Notes: a model not told the origin generated them from the letters alone. A stretch of DNA of 64,000 nt from Lyophyllum atratum (GCA_014905825.1 JACGCN010000038.1:62001-126000); one strand, 5' to 3'; positions 47,937 through 58,331 are shown, counted from the first letter of the stretch. Translations and numbers: made by a program.

Positions 47937-49850
47937 TCCGCCACTCCACTTCAAGTTGTTCCCATTCGTCCTCATTTGACAACTAGTAATTGTGTATTGT
48001 CCACTGCTACCTTCTTCGATGACCACCGAGGTGTAAAGTCTGTCGGAATCGAGATAGGGACTGGACAATTATGGTATATGATGAGCTCATGTTTTACCGT
48101 TTTTAATCGAGTCCTCTCTTGAGCGTCTTCTATTCGAAATGGTTTTCATCTGCGAGGCAATGCGCTTTCGTGTGAAAGGTATGCATATTTGGAATGTGTC
48201 GCATGTCCTCGGCATGTGAGATGGGTTGTAAGATGCCCCTCTACTTTATGAGGCCTGTGTTGCGGAGCATTGTGCGTGTTGACAATTTCGCTATGCCTTG
48301 AGATAAAGAGGGTCGCCTGATAAGGTACTTGAACAGTTAGTTGTGTAAGACGCTCACCCGATGCCGATGCGACGGCGGGCGATCGCGCACACCGACCCTT
48401 GAGAAGATGGGGTCCCGATAATGTTGGCATATTGAGAGGAAGTTGAGCCGTGCTGATCAGTAGTTCGAAATGTATCTCACTGTTGATGTCGACAATTGAA
48501 GGCCTAACCAATTTGGAAGACACCGTTTCGTCATTATTAGGTGTCTTGAGTCTATGGACCAGAGATCTTAGATAAATTTCGTTATGTGCGGGAGCTGTGT
48601 TCCACGAGTCGGAGAACTGTTTTTTCCTCGACAAGGCCTTTTCAACAGGACGAGCTGGAGGAGAAGAGGGGCGAAGTAATTTCTGAATCGGATAGATTAC
48701 TCAACATGGACACACCAGATGTTACCCCGCAGCCAGAATCATTTTATTTGCATCGTCGAGAGATATCAGACCAAGTCAAGGAGCGCATGCAACGCAGTCT
48801 GCCGTAACACATGACACTATCAACCCCTTCGTCTCAACCAAAAAGTAACGAAAACACACCCTTAGCGCAGCCCTGTTATGCGGCGGCAACACGCCCTACT
48901 ATAATCACCACCACCTCATTAACAGTCGCCAGGTCCCCCACGGGGTCCGCCACGAGCTGGGGATGGGGCGTTTCTGATGGCGGCGACGGCCAACAACGTT
49001 GATGAAGTGAGCGCGCGTGGACGGTTCAGTTGTCATAGGTCCGTAATTACTGTTGGGGATAGGCGCAGGGCAGTGGCAGTCGGAGAGGCATTTTCACGGG
49101 CATGGCTAGAGTTGAGTAACTTGGAAGGAAAATAACGGAAGAGGAGGTGAAGGATAAGATTTGAGAGGTACGCAAATTCGACGGTCGGGTTGATGTTTTG
49201 CCTGCATGATTGAGAGGTGACATCGTGCCATGTATAATGGAGGTTTGGGACTGCTTCTTCGGAGCGACCTTTAGTCTTATGGATTGTCCACAGGTGGTGT
49301 GCTGTACGCATGAGGCTAATGAGTCGCGAGAAGATAGGAAAGTCTCAATTGAGAATATACGAGGTAGCCCACAGCGGCACAAGGTCGTACAGCTATCCTT
49401 GCATCATATTCCTCTACCGCGGCCACAAGCATTGACAGCGCGAAGAGACAGAGAAGAGAGCCACCATCGATAAGGGGGAGGGAGTCCGAGATTTACAAAA
49501 GTACGCGTCGAGTTTCATATGCAGTGTCCTGCGTCACAAGATTGAAGCCAATAAGATTCGTTTCGAAATATTGTCCGGCGGGTAGCAGGAAGGTCGGGTA
49601 CGAGAAATATAGCGTGTCGGGCAGATAAACCTTACAGATAATCCTTAAGTAGGAGTGATGCCACTGCAAGTGAAATTGGTAGGAGGCGTTTCGGGGTTGA
49701 CGTCGAACCTGGAGGAGAAGGAAGGAGAAGGATTGGGAGTTGTGTTTGTGCTTGTTGCAAATCTGCGCTGTTGCTGACAAAGTTCGTGAAGGAATATGGC
49801 CGACTTGTACTCCCTGTTGCTCGCCACCGTCGTCCTCACCATGGACGCGT
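47937..49850. other. Region between family copies 2 and 3
   Basis: The first 190 bp are the 3' flank shared with copies 1, 4 and 5. From about 48130 to 49700 the sequence is unique within the window, with open frames of up to 162 codons (48146-48634, -) that I do not recognise. From about 49738 the upstream repeat of copy 3 begins (landmark GCGCTGTTGCTGACAAAG). Confidence 0.5.
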
Positions 49851-49851
49851 G

Positions 49852-49860
49852 TATATATAA
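49852..49860 (+). promoter_or_regulatory. TATA box, tandem family copy 3
   Basis: TATATATAA about 85-90 bp upstream of the ATG, directly after CACCATGGACGCGTG. The leader is about 60 bp shorter than in copies 1, 2 and 5. Confidence 0.6.
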
Positions 49861-49943
49861 GAAAGCCCACTTTAGTTTCTCCATCGTTTCCCCAACATCA
49901 GCCGTTGAATTGCAAGCACCAGCCGTCATACCGAACTACGGCA

Positions 49944-50456
49944 ATGGGCGACAGTCAGAGTAACGAGACATCCAGCGAACCCGAGCCATATTCGACATAC
50001 GAGCTCCCCCCACCGCCACGCTTGCTCAACCGTGATCGCAGACTCGGACCTCGCGTGGCTCTCCGAGCTCTCGCCTTTCTATTTGACGCGGAGGAACAGG
50101 ACCGCTGGGCCGATTTCCACGGTTTCAAATTGGGGGTCGGCGAGGCCGCCCCCAGGGACAACCGACGCTTACGCACTGTAATGCACATTTTGAGGCGGCT
50201 GCCCATGTGCAGATTAGGAAGCATTCCCACGGATGGTGATCGCAGGATTTCGTCCTCAGCAATCTTCGTCACGACAAACGCGACGCCTGAGGAGCTGCAG
50301 CGGGGAATGGACCTGCAGCTCATTAGGAGGGTTCAGGAGGTTTTGGCAACGGACGAGCTACCGTTTTGGGTAAAGCCGTGCCGCGATTGGTACGTTGTTT
50401 GTCTTTCTGGCGATTTTGACTTCAGTTGGAGCTCATTGCTTGTCCAATATTCTAGA
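49944..50456 (+). CDS. Tandem family copy 3, unknown protein of 148 residues
   Basis: Exon 1 (49944-50389) encodes 148 residues. A 66-bp intron (50390-50455, GTACGT...TCTAG, the best donor of the family) brings A after TG to make UGA. The start MGDSQSNETS aligns with the other copies; the open frame extends 68 codons further upstream but through the TATA box, so that extension is rejected. Family landmarks are LLNRDRRLGPRVALRALAFL, EEQDRWADFHGFKLGVGEAA, RRLRTVMHILRRLPMCRLGS, RRISSSAIFVTTNATPEELQ and LPFWVKPCRD. The last 60 residues are identical or nearly so to copy 4, pointing to recent duplication or gene conversion. Function unknown. Confidence 0.75.
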
Positions 50457-50561
50457 TCTACCTCTGCGTCTCATTTTTTCCCCATTCCTCGTTGTTTGAC
50501 ATGTAAATGTGTATTGGCTATGTCCACCCTCTTCGATGATCATCATTCTGGTGTATTCTGT

Positions 50562-50724
50562 TATGCTGTTGCTGACGAAGTGCGTGAAGAAGTGGGTCCG
50601 ACTCGTGCCCCAAGCTGTCACTCGCCACCGTCCTCACCATGAACGCGTGTACATATAATCAGGCCCAAGTTAATTTCCCCATCAATTCCCCATCACCAGC
50701 CCTCTAATTTAAGCGCCCGACCCA
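50562..50724 (+). promoter_or_regulatory. Upstream repeat and TATA region of family copy 4
   Basis: GCTGTTGCTGACGAAGTGCG and CGCCACCGTCCTCACCATG match the region upstream of copy 3. TACATATAATC at about 50651-50660 is the TATA element, 70-80 bp before the ATG. Confidence 0.55.
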
Positions 50725-51245
50725 ATGGCAATGGACGACAGCCAGAACAACAAGACACGCGGGCCACCACATTCAAGTTCAACATGCGAGCTCCCCACAC
50801 CGCCACCCCTGTTCAACTGTGATCGCAGACTCGGGCCTCGCAGAGGTCTCAGAGCTCTCGCCTTCCCATTTGCCACGGCGGAACAGGACCGCTGGGCCGA
50901 TCTCCACGGTTTCGTCTTGAGGGTCGGCGAGGCTGCCCCCGGAAACAACCGACGTTTGCGCACTGTAATGCACATTCTGAGGCGGCTACCAACCTGCAGA
51001 TTAGGAAGCATTCCCACCGATGGTAATCGCAGGATTTCGTCCTCAGCGATCTTCGTCACGACAAACGCGACGCCTGAGGAGCTGCAGCGGGGAATGGACC
51101 TGCAGCTCATTAGGAGGGTTCAGGAGGTTTTGGCAACGGACGAGCTACCGTTTTGGGTAAAGCCGTGCCGCGATTGGTGCATTGTTTTGTCTTCCTTGCG
51201 AGCTTGGACTTCAGTTCGAACCCATCGATTTTCCGATAATCTAGA
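50725..51245 (+). CDS. Tandem family copy 4, unknown protein of 148-150 residues
   Basis: Exon 1 runs from 50725 (MAM) or, aligning better with the other copies, from 50731 (MDDSQ) to 51176. A 68-bp intron (51177-51244, GTGCAT...CTAG) again places A after TG to make UGA. Landmarks are ELPTPPPLFNCDRRLGPRRG, EEL, EQDRWADLHGF, NRRLRTVMHILRRLPTCRLG, RRISSSAIFVTTNATPEELQ, RGMDLQLIRRVQEVLATDEL and PFWVKPCRD. The N-terminal 15 residues differ from other copies (TRGPPHSSSTCELP). The donor is weaker (GTGCAT) than in copy 3. Reading through the intron would give about 187 residues. Function unknown. Confidence 0.72.
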
Positions 51246-51824
51246 ACTACCACACCGCTACAAGTTGTTCCCATCAGTTGTCATCTGACGTGTAACCGTT
51301 TACTTGCCCCTGCTACTGTGTTCACGACTACACATCACATATAAAGTCTGTCCAAATCGCGACGGGGGCTGGGCAGTTACCATGTATAAGTATACATGAT
51401 GAGCGCATAATGTTTTACCATTTATTATTGAATGCTGTCTTTGAGCGTCTCTTATCTTTGGAGGTTCTCATCTGTCAGGTGCGGACATCTGGTGCTTGCC
51501 GGAACAATGCGTATCGTACGCGAATTCAAGTTGCACTTCTCGAAGGATGATTCCCAGCTGGACATACTTCCGGTGGGAGAGGAGCAACCACTGGTGTGGT
51601 CTAGGAGAGACTAACAAAATGATCAACGTATATGCATAGCTTCAAACTTGGACAAAATTGCTATAAATAAGGTATGTATAGTTGGAAGAAGCGAACTTGT
51701 ACTGGTGTATACTCAGAGCTCTTCCCGTCTCAATCATCGCCATTGTCGGAATCGGAATCGGAATCATCGGTGGCATATCCCTCTGTGTTAGGACGAGGGG
51801 GGTGCTTCCGAGTCCGAATCAGGA
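51246..51824. other. 3' flank of copy 4 and start of the intervening region
   Basis: Up to about 51567 this is the family 3' flank shared with copy 1. A hexamer run of CGGAAT/CGGAATC lies at about 51738-51762. If the antisense gene that ends at 51825 has a further 3' exon, it would be here; in one frame such an exon would encode an Asp/Ser-rich tail. Confidence 0.5.
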
Positions 51825-53172
51825 TCAGCTAAATCTGAATAGCATCCTGATATCGAGGGATTGGCTTACCCCGGACTGATCATTGTCATCATTGACACCA
51901 ACGGCATTCAAGCTAGTGTTCGCGTCCTCCAGAAAACGATGTATCATGTACCAATTCTGTGCAGCGTCCTGCGTTCCTAAGAGAATAGCACCAGACCAGA
52001 TCCCTGGCTGTCGAAACAACTCTTTGTTGGCCAGCTGGGTGTCAGTCAGCGGCAACTGTACGTCGTTGAAGGCCGCTATGTCGGCGGGTTCATAATGTCG
52101 GAACTCTGCCAGCTTAACAGTGTTCGTCAGCGTTCCTTCTTCCTGAGGCTTTGGGTCTGTAGATCTCGGTTTGGGATTCATGTTACGATTGTACTCAAGC
52201 TTTTGTCCTGGGTCATCCTGTGGCGGTGCTGGGTCTGCGTATCCTTTGGCCGCGGCTTTAGTTTTCGCGACCCGCTGAAACTCTGCACGTGGTCCCAATG
52301 GTGGTGGCACGACCTGATTCTCGGCTTGCGGGCGCATGGGGGCAGCTACGGCCGCGTGGGGAGGACTAGCGGGGGGCTGATCTTGTGTGCCGGAAGCGTC
52401 ATTGTTCGCTTTTGGCACGGCTGCACGACGAGGCCGAGGCTCGGTTCCGGCGCTGAAGTGGTAGTCTTCACATACTGCTAGCTTCCAGGCAAACCAGTCC
52501 CCAACCAACGCCAGGAGTATAATACGCTTGGTTTCATAGTGGGCGCGAAAAGCCTCCTTGGCTTGTAGTGCCAAAGCTGACTTCGCCTTGAGAAGATGGA
52601 CACCCAGGTCAGACGCAAAGCGTTGCGCGGTTCGGGCACTACGTGTTGGGCGACGCTTGACTTCTGCGATGAGACCGGGTCTGAGAGCTTCAATCCTTAA
52701 GTCAATCCAGGGGACAAACTTTCCCTGCAAAGTGCCACGACCGATTTGTACTCCACTGTCACGCAGGATAGCACGAGTAACAACGATGGTAAAGTCGGGA
52801 ATCAATCCTCGAGCATCTGGCTGAGCAAGTGAGGAAATGGAGTCACTGACACTAATGGTGTCGTCGTGCTCCACCTATAAAACATGGACTTGTAAGCGAT
52901 CAAGTCAGACCAATGGACTCGTAATACTTTACCTGGAAAACATCTAGTTCAAACTGTGGAATCAAGACGACAGTCGGTGGGAGGTGGGCGATGAGATCCT
53001 GGAGTACCTCATTCCAAGTACCGTAGGAATGGCATTCAAGTCCACGAATGTTAAATTGCCCGCTGTGTACAATGCCAGAGGAAATTGCGTAGCTCTCAGG
53101 ACCACGACCTGTAGTGTTGGGTAGGGAGAAAGGGTAATTAGAAAGGGTGGCGGGGGGGCCTGAGGTAGACAT
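51825..53172 (-). CDS. PD-(D/E)XK nuclease-like protein nested between tandem-family copies
   Basis: Two exons (53172-52933 and 52874-51825) give 429 residues, antisense to the flanking family. The first exon starts MSTSGPPATLSNYPFSLPNT. In the second, IPDF (Asp about 107) is followed after about 40 residues by LIAEVKRRPTR (Glu about 151, Lys about 153). This D...E-x-K pattern in a strand-like context, followed by a long helix (HLLKAKSALALQAKEAFRAH) and the strand RIILLALVGDWFAWKLA, fits the PD-(D/E)XK nuclease fold. The central part is a Pro/Ala-rich linker, and the C-terminal 100 residues (RHYEPADIAAFNDVQLPLTD, NWYMIHRFLEDANTS) are of unknown type. The family and target are unknown, and catalysis is inference. 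A donor-like GTAAGC before the stop may lead to a further 3' exon. Confidence 0.62.
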
Positions 53173-53914
53173 TCTTCGGTACGAAGTGAGTGGTGTGAAT
53201 TTGCGATGTAGGGGATTAAGGCAGGACCGTTTATATTGGACAACCCTTGTGATTGTTCCTTTAATGAATAAGGGATTTTCAGTGAACAAGCGAAAATCAG
53301 TACAAAAAAAAGAGTGATTTCTTCGCTCATGACTGCGCATGATTAGTGTGTTGTACAATAACATTCTTGTTCTTCCTGGCGAGGCGGTGCTCTGGGTGAA
53401 ACGCAGTACAAGAAGTTGCAAATAAAGACCAGGCACGCAGTCTAAACTTATCCACTTATCGCAATTGTGAAGACAATTGTGAGGACTGGCGCACCAATAA
53501 TAAGTTTCGAAAAGAGGCCATGGCTTTTCGTTACCATGGAGGTGTCGACCGGTCGCCAACTGTGAAAACAACAACAGGCCCATTTGTGTGAGGTTGGGAG
53601 CGCTGGCGATTTTTCCGCATGGTTACACTCAGCCTAGGATCGCGGTATCGAGAGAGCCAAAGAAACGCCACAGCAGTGGTTGTTGCAAGACTCAAGAGGG
53701 CCAACCGTCACGGTTGATTGTTCGATTCTGTGACGTCACGGCACGTGAACGCCTGCTATATATCTAGCACTAATTCGGAAGGCCCAGTCAATACCCATAG
53801 TTTCCCCATCCCAGCCGTTGAACTTCAAGCACCCGACCGTCATACCAACGGTACGCATGTTATCCGGAAAATCGAATTTTGGTTTGAAGGTTGAACTATA
53901 CACAGAAAATACAT
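53173..53914. promoter_or_regulatory. Divergent upstream region of the nuclease-like gene and family copy 5
   Basis: For copy 5 it holds TGACGTCA (53731-53738, a perfect CRE-type bZIP palindrome), CACGTG (53742-53747, an E-box) and the TATA element TATATAT (53757-53763). The family leader block with GTTGAACTTCAAGCACCCGACC follows. No TGACGTCA/CACGTG pair was noticed upstream of the other copies. Confidence 0.5.
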
Positions 53915-54349
53915 ATGGATAAGAGCCACAGCAGCGAACCAGAGCCACATTCGACATGGAAGCTCCCCACACCACCGCCCTTGTTCAACCGTGATCGCAG
54001 ACTTGGGCCTCGCAGAGGTCTCCGAGCTCTCGCCTTCCCATTTGCCGCGGCGGAACAGGACCGCTGGGCCGATCGCCACGGTTTCGTCTTAGGGGTCGAC
54101 GAGTGCGCCCCCAGGGATAACCGACGCTTCCGCACTGTAATGGAAGTTTTGGAGCGGTTGCCCCCGGGGTGCAGCTTAGGACTCGTTCCCTTGGACGGTG
54201 AGCGCAATGTTGCGTCATCAGCGATTTTCGTCACGACGAATGCGACGCGCGAGGAGCTGCAGCGGGGAATGGATCTGGAGCTCATTAGGACGGTTCAAGA
54301 GGTCCTGGAAACAGACGAAGTCCCATATTGGGTCAAGCCATGCAAGTGA
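53915..54349 (+). CDS. Tandem family copy 5, unknown protein of 144 residues
   Basis: A single open exon of 144 residues starting MDKSHSSEPEPHSTW. Landmarks are KLPTPPPLFNRDRRLGPRRG, EQDRWADRHGFVLGVDECAP, RRFRTVMEVLERLPPGCSLG, IFVTTNATREELQRGMDLEL, IRTVQEVLETDEVPYWVKPC. It ends KPCK followed by a genomic TGA. Compared with copy 2, the end carries one extra base (TGCAAGTGATTGG against TGCCGTGATTGG), so this copy stops without splicing at almost the same residue. The intron-like sequence that follows has lost its coding consequence. Copy 5 is divergent at RNVASSAIFV. An apparent 57-bp intron (GTACGC...ACACAG) may lie in its 5' leader just before the ATG. Function unknown. Confidence 0.74.
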   Translation: MDKSHSSEPEPHSTWKLPTPPPLFNRDRRLGPRRGLRALAFPFAAAEQDRWADRHGFVLGVDECAPRDNRRFRTVMEVLERLPPGCSLGLVPLDGERNVASSAIFVTTNATREELQRGMDLELIRTVQEVLETDEVPYWVKPCK

Positions 54350-54419
54350 TTGGTGCGTCGCTTGTCGTTCTTACTACCTCGATTCGAGTTGGAGCTCAGT
54401 GATTGTTTGACATCTTAGG

Positions 54420-54785
54420 TCTACCACCCCGCTTCAAGCTGTTGCCCCGGTCTTATTTGGCATGTAATTGTTCATTGACCACTGCTACTTTCTTCATGAC
54501 TACTACATGTAAAGTCTGTCGGAAGCGAGATAGGCGGCGCAGCTATCGTGTATTATAAGCTCCCATGTTTTAACATTTTATCGATACTCGCTTTGTGTAT
54601 ATGAGCAAACGAGGATGTATTTCAGTAGCAGCACCATCGAATGAGATCCGAGATTGATGTTGCTGCCGAAGAGGTTGTTTATGCTTGTTGCGCATCCGCG
54701 CTGCTGCTGACAAGTGCGTAAAAAAGTTGGGCGTCCTGCCAGTTATTTGCCTGCTATTACTCGCTGCCATCGATTCTGGACATAG
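54420..54785 (+). repeat. 3' flank of copy 5 and an orphan upstream repeat
   Basis: Up to about 54600 the sequence is the family 3' flank (AAGTCTGTCGGAAGCGAGA). At about 54672-54785 a block matching the region upstream of copies 3 and 4 appears (GCGCTGCTGCTGACAAGTGC, CTCGCTGCCATCG), but no family gene follows. It looks like the remnant start of a sixth unit. Confidence 0.6.
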
Positions 54786-54943
54786 CTGGAGGACACGGGA
54801 CAGCAGTTCTACACAACTCATCCCACAGATAGCACTTCCCTAGTAGGGATCCCACAGCCGGATCACCAGGTCTGTATACATGATCCAGTCATTAGGATGT
54901 GTGCGAGAGCTGACGAATAATCTCCAAGTAGCATACGACCACC

Positions 54944-57328
54944 ATGGCCCAGCCTCAGCCTGGCCCGTCGTCGTCGTCTCCAGCCCATTTTCCGACGTTC
55001 TCCTACGCATACCCCAGCGGACAGACCCCGCTTTCTCCGTTACCAAAACAGCTTTTCATGCCTCCACCGGAACCGTATACACCCACACCCAAGCCTCATT
55101 CTCATCCACAGCCCCATGTCCATACCTACGGCTCCCAACCTGCATCCCAACAACAAACGCCGCCTCGTTCGCAACAACAGCATCAACCACAATCCCCGTC
55201 CCAGCCCGAGAAATTGAAATCGACACGCCGGCCCCAGGCCGCGTGGGCAATCTGGTCCCGCCGTCCGCAAGACCCCACACATGCACCCGGAATAATAATT
55301 TCTCCCAACGCTAAGCCTCCACCCGAAGTCGTCCAACAGGCCATCGACCTCCCCACACCGCCGCCATCACCCGTCTTTCATACACAAGAATTGGAACATC
55401 CGGAGCCTGGACATGAACCCGAACCTGAAGCTGAGCTGACTCCGGAGCCTGCACCCTCATCGACCGTTCCCTCGTCCAGCGTTACCGAGACCACCGACCG
55501 CGACACGCCAGCAGTAGGCTCCCCCGTCTCTTCCGCAACATCGCTCTCCGCCTCCGTCGACCTCGCCACAAAAGTTACCGTTTCCGTCTCTTCCACTGCC
55601 GCATCACCAGCCACTGCTTCTTCTCTGCTTCCTACATCTGCTCCTGACTCGACCGAACACCAAGCCCAGCCCTTACCAACAACTGCTCCTACCGCACCCA
55701 AAAAATCATGGGCCTCCCTTCTCCAAGCCTCCGCCTCCACCTCCGTCGCCCCGGGCCCAGGCCACAAACGCCTCCTCGCCTCCTCAGTCGTAGGCATCTC
55801 CGTCCCCGCCTCCGCCCTCCTCCAACCCTCCCAGCCCCCCCAGCCCCAATTCGCCCACCCCGCACTATCACTCCCGCACGCCAAGCGCGGGGAGCTCCTT
55901 GCACTACTCACGTCTCCCCCGTCCACCGATGCTGGTGCTGGTGTAGGCCCGGCGCCCGCCATCCGCCCACGCGGCCTCATCAACGCGGGCAACATGTGTT
56001 TCGCGAACTCCGTCCTTCAGGTGCTGGTGTACTGCCCGCCGTTCCTCCGGCTCTTCACTGAGCTCGCGCGGTTCGGGTTCGGGTTCCGCGCGGAGAAGGA
56101 GAAGGACAGGGAGGGGAAGGACGATAAAGGCCCCACCCCGCTCGTCGATGCCGTCGTCGAATTCGTGCGTGAGTTCTCATTCGGCGCGCGGAGGCGGGAT
56201 GCGAAAGGTGGGGTTAAGGTAGTGTACAAAGGGAAGGGAAAGGAAAGGGAGCGGGAGGCGAGCGGGGAAAGGAGCAGGGATGAGGAGGAGGGGGCGTCGT
56301 TCCTTCCTAGTTATGTGTACGATGCGATGAAGGAGAAGACGGTGTTTGATGGGATGAGGAGTGGGCAGCAGGAGGACGCGGAGGAGTTCTTGGGGTTCTT
56401 CCTTGATGCGCTCGAGGAGGAGTTGTTGGCTGTGATCCAGGCTTTGTCGCCGCCGCCGCCGCCTACGCCGAAGAAGATCAAGGCGAAGGGGAAGAAGGAG
56501 TCGGAGAGTGCGGGCATAGAAGAGAAGGAAGTGGAGGAGGAGAAGGAGGATGGATGGCTCGAGGTCGGCAAGCGCAATCGCATGGTCGTCACACGCACCG
56601 TACGTTCCCCCTCCCCCCTCTCCCCCCTCCCCAAAGCGAAACACTAACCTCCCTCCCCAACAGATAAAAGCAGCCGAAACCCCCATCACCCGCATATTCG
56701 GCGGCAAAGTCCGCAGCACCCTCAAAGCCCCCGGCCAAAAAGACTCCGTCACCGTCGAAGCCTGGCGCGCCCTCCGCCTCGACATCTCCCCGCCCTCCAT
56801 CACCTCCCTCCCCCTCGCCCTAGCGCACATGGCCGCCCCGCAGGCCCTGGAGACGCCACGCCAGGCGTCGATGCAGCACCTCCTGGAGGCGCTGCCGCCG
56901 GTGCTCGTGGTGCATCTGAAGAGGTTCTGTTATGATAAGGAGGTGGGCGGGGTGGTGAAGATTGGGAAGGGGGTGAGGTGGGGGGAGGGGGTGGAGGTTG
57001 GGGGGGAGGTGATGGCGCCGGGGTTGAGGAGGGGGCCGGCGGCGAGGTATAGGCTTTTCGGAGGTACGTGCATACATCTCTTTCTCATGCGAGGCTCCAT
57101 TTGCTGATCACCCATTGCTTAGTTGTGTACCACCATGGCCAATCAGCGTCGGGCGGGCATTATACGCTCGACGTCTTGCACCCCGCACGGCCCGTCCCGG
57201 AGGGGTGGATGCGCATCGACGATGAGCTGGTCTCGGACCTCCGTCCTGATGATGTGTTTGGTGCGCAGGACCGCCAGGAGGAGGAGGGGAAGGCGGCGTA
57301 TATGCTGTTCTATCAGCGCGTGCGGTAG
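54944..57328 (+). CDS. UBP3: Ubiquitin-specific protease, USP10/Ubp3 type
   Basis: Three exons (54944-56599, 56664-57063, 57123-57328) give 753 residues; the start has a good context (CCACCATGG). The enzyme removes ubiquitin from proteins. USP10/Ubp3 members act with G3BP/Bre5 and deubiquitinate 40S ribosomal proteins, among other targets. The first 330 residues are Pro/Ser/Gln-rich and disordered. The catalytic Cys box is GLINAGNMCFANSVLQVLVY, with Cys at about 352. The QQ box is GQQEDAEEFLGFFLDAL. LPPVLVVHLKRFCYDKEV and the His box YHHGQSASGGHYTLDV (His about 698) follow, then WMRIDDELVSD with the supporting Asp. All key residues are present. A highly charged insert of about 70 residues (Lys/Glu/Arg-rich) separates the Cys and QQ boxes. 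Assignment to USP10/Ubp3 rather than another USP rests on box spacing and flanking motifs. Confidence 0.9.
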
Positions 57329-58331
57329 TGTGTGTGTGTGTTTTTTGTGCTTTTTTGAAATTCGGGTTTGGGGGTGCGGGTGGGACATGGGGTGGGTTTG
57401 GGCAGGGTGGGGTGATCGTTTTTTGTGGTTGCTGCTGGTGTCGTAGTGATTGCTTGTCGGTATCCGTTAATTACTGCTTGACATTCTCTTGGTACGTGCG
57501 CGCGCAAGATCAGAGTAAAGTTCCTGTCATATAGTTCTTGCGTTAATTCACTTACAGCATCGTGCACTACATGGTACCCATTTCTGCAGTGTCTATTTTG
57601 AAATGCTCCGTCTCTAAGAATTCGTGCATTAGCCGTGATGTAGCTGTATCTATTTGTTCAACTTCAACCCACACGCCTTATTATTTATATCGATACCTAC
57701 ACGAGTAGTATATTCTCTGATTACCTGAATAGCTCAGTATCATGATTCTCAAGCTTACGACATCCACATTTTAGCATTCAAATGTATGAACATGAACATA
57801 TTGATTCTGTAGTTACTCGTCAAAAATAGGGTGCAAGATGTATATCCTTCATTCCCTCTTCTTTGTACCATCATAGCAGCTTGCATACTTATCTTGGGAA
57901 TTCATTGTATCCAGTTCTTCAGTGTAAGTGCTGCGGAACTCGAGTCTTTTTCCCTCGCTAACATACCTGCTTTTCTATCCGTCTTTGACAGTACAACTGA
58001 GGTCATCATAGACTCTGACATGTGCACATGCGGTGGACCACCGCTATAGCTACCACCATGTCTTCCCCGTCCTGGCATATCCCCTCGGGTCCAGAAGCAC
58101 TCGGAAGTGCGTCTGTTGCGTCTTCATGTCCATTAAATACCTTTCGTAACCTCATTTCGCGCTTGTAGGGTCTCAATCGACGATACCATAGGAAACCCAC
58201 AGAAAGCCACTCAACGCCCTCCGTGTCCGAAGAATCGCCATTTACCTTGCCGACATTTTTCCTCGCATCATAACCCTGAATTCATCGCGCTCTTAAGACC
58301 ACGAAAATCATGTTCCTGACCAAGGGCTGTG
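57329..58331. other. Intergenic, USP 3' region and GH131 promoter
   Basis: Begins with a short TG run (57329-57340) and T-rich sequence, probably the 3' UTR. The rest is AT-richer than surrounding genes and holds only short open frames without recognisable content. Confidence 0.5.

Noticed and set aside
49740..49943. 68-codon N-terminal extension of family copy 3
   Set aside because: The extension would run through the TATA box and leader that are shared with the other copies and are non-coding there. The aligned start is MGDSQ at 49944.
55378..55995. 205-codon minus-strand frame
   Set aside because: It lies opposite the Ser/Pro/Thr-rich N-terminal region of the USP gene and has no domain.
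56177..56830. 217-codon minus-strand frame, Leu/Arg-rich
   Set aside because: It lies opposite the charged insert and catalytic domain of the USP gene and crosses its intron. It is a shadow.
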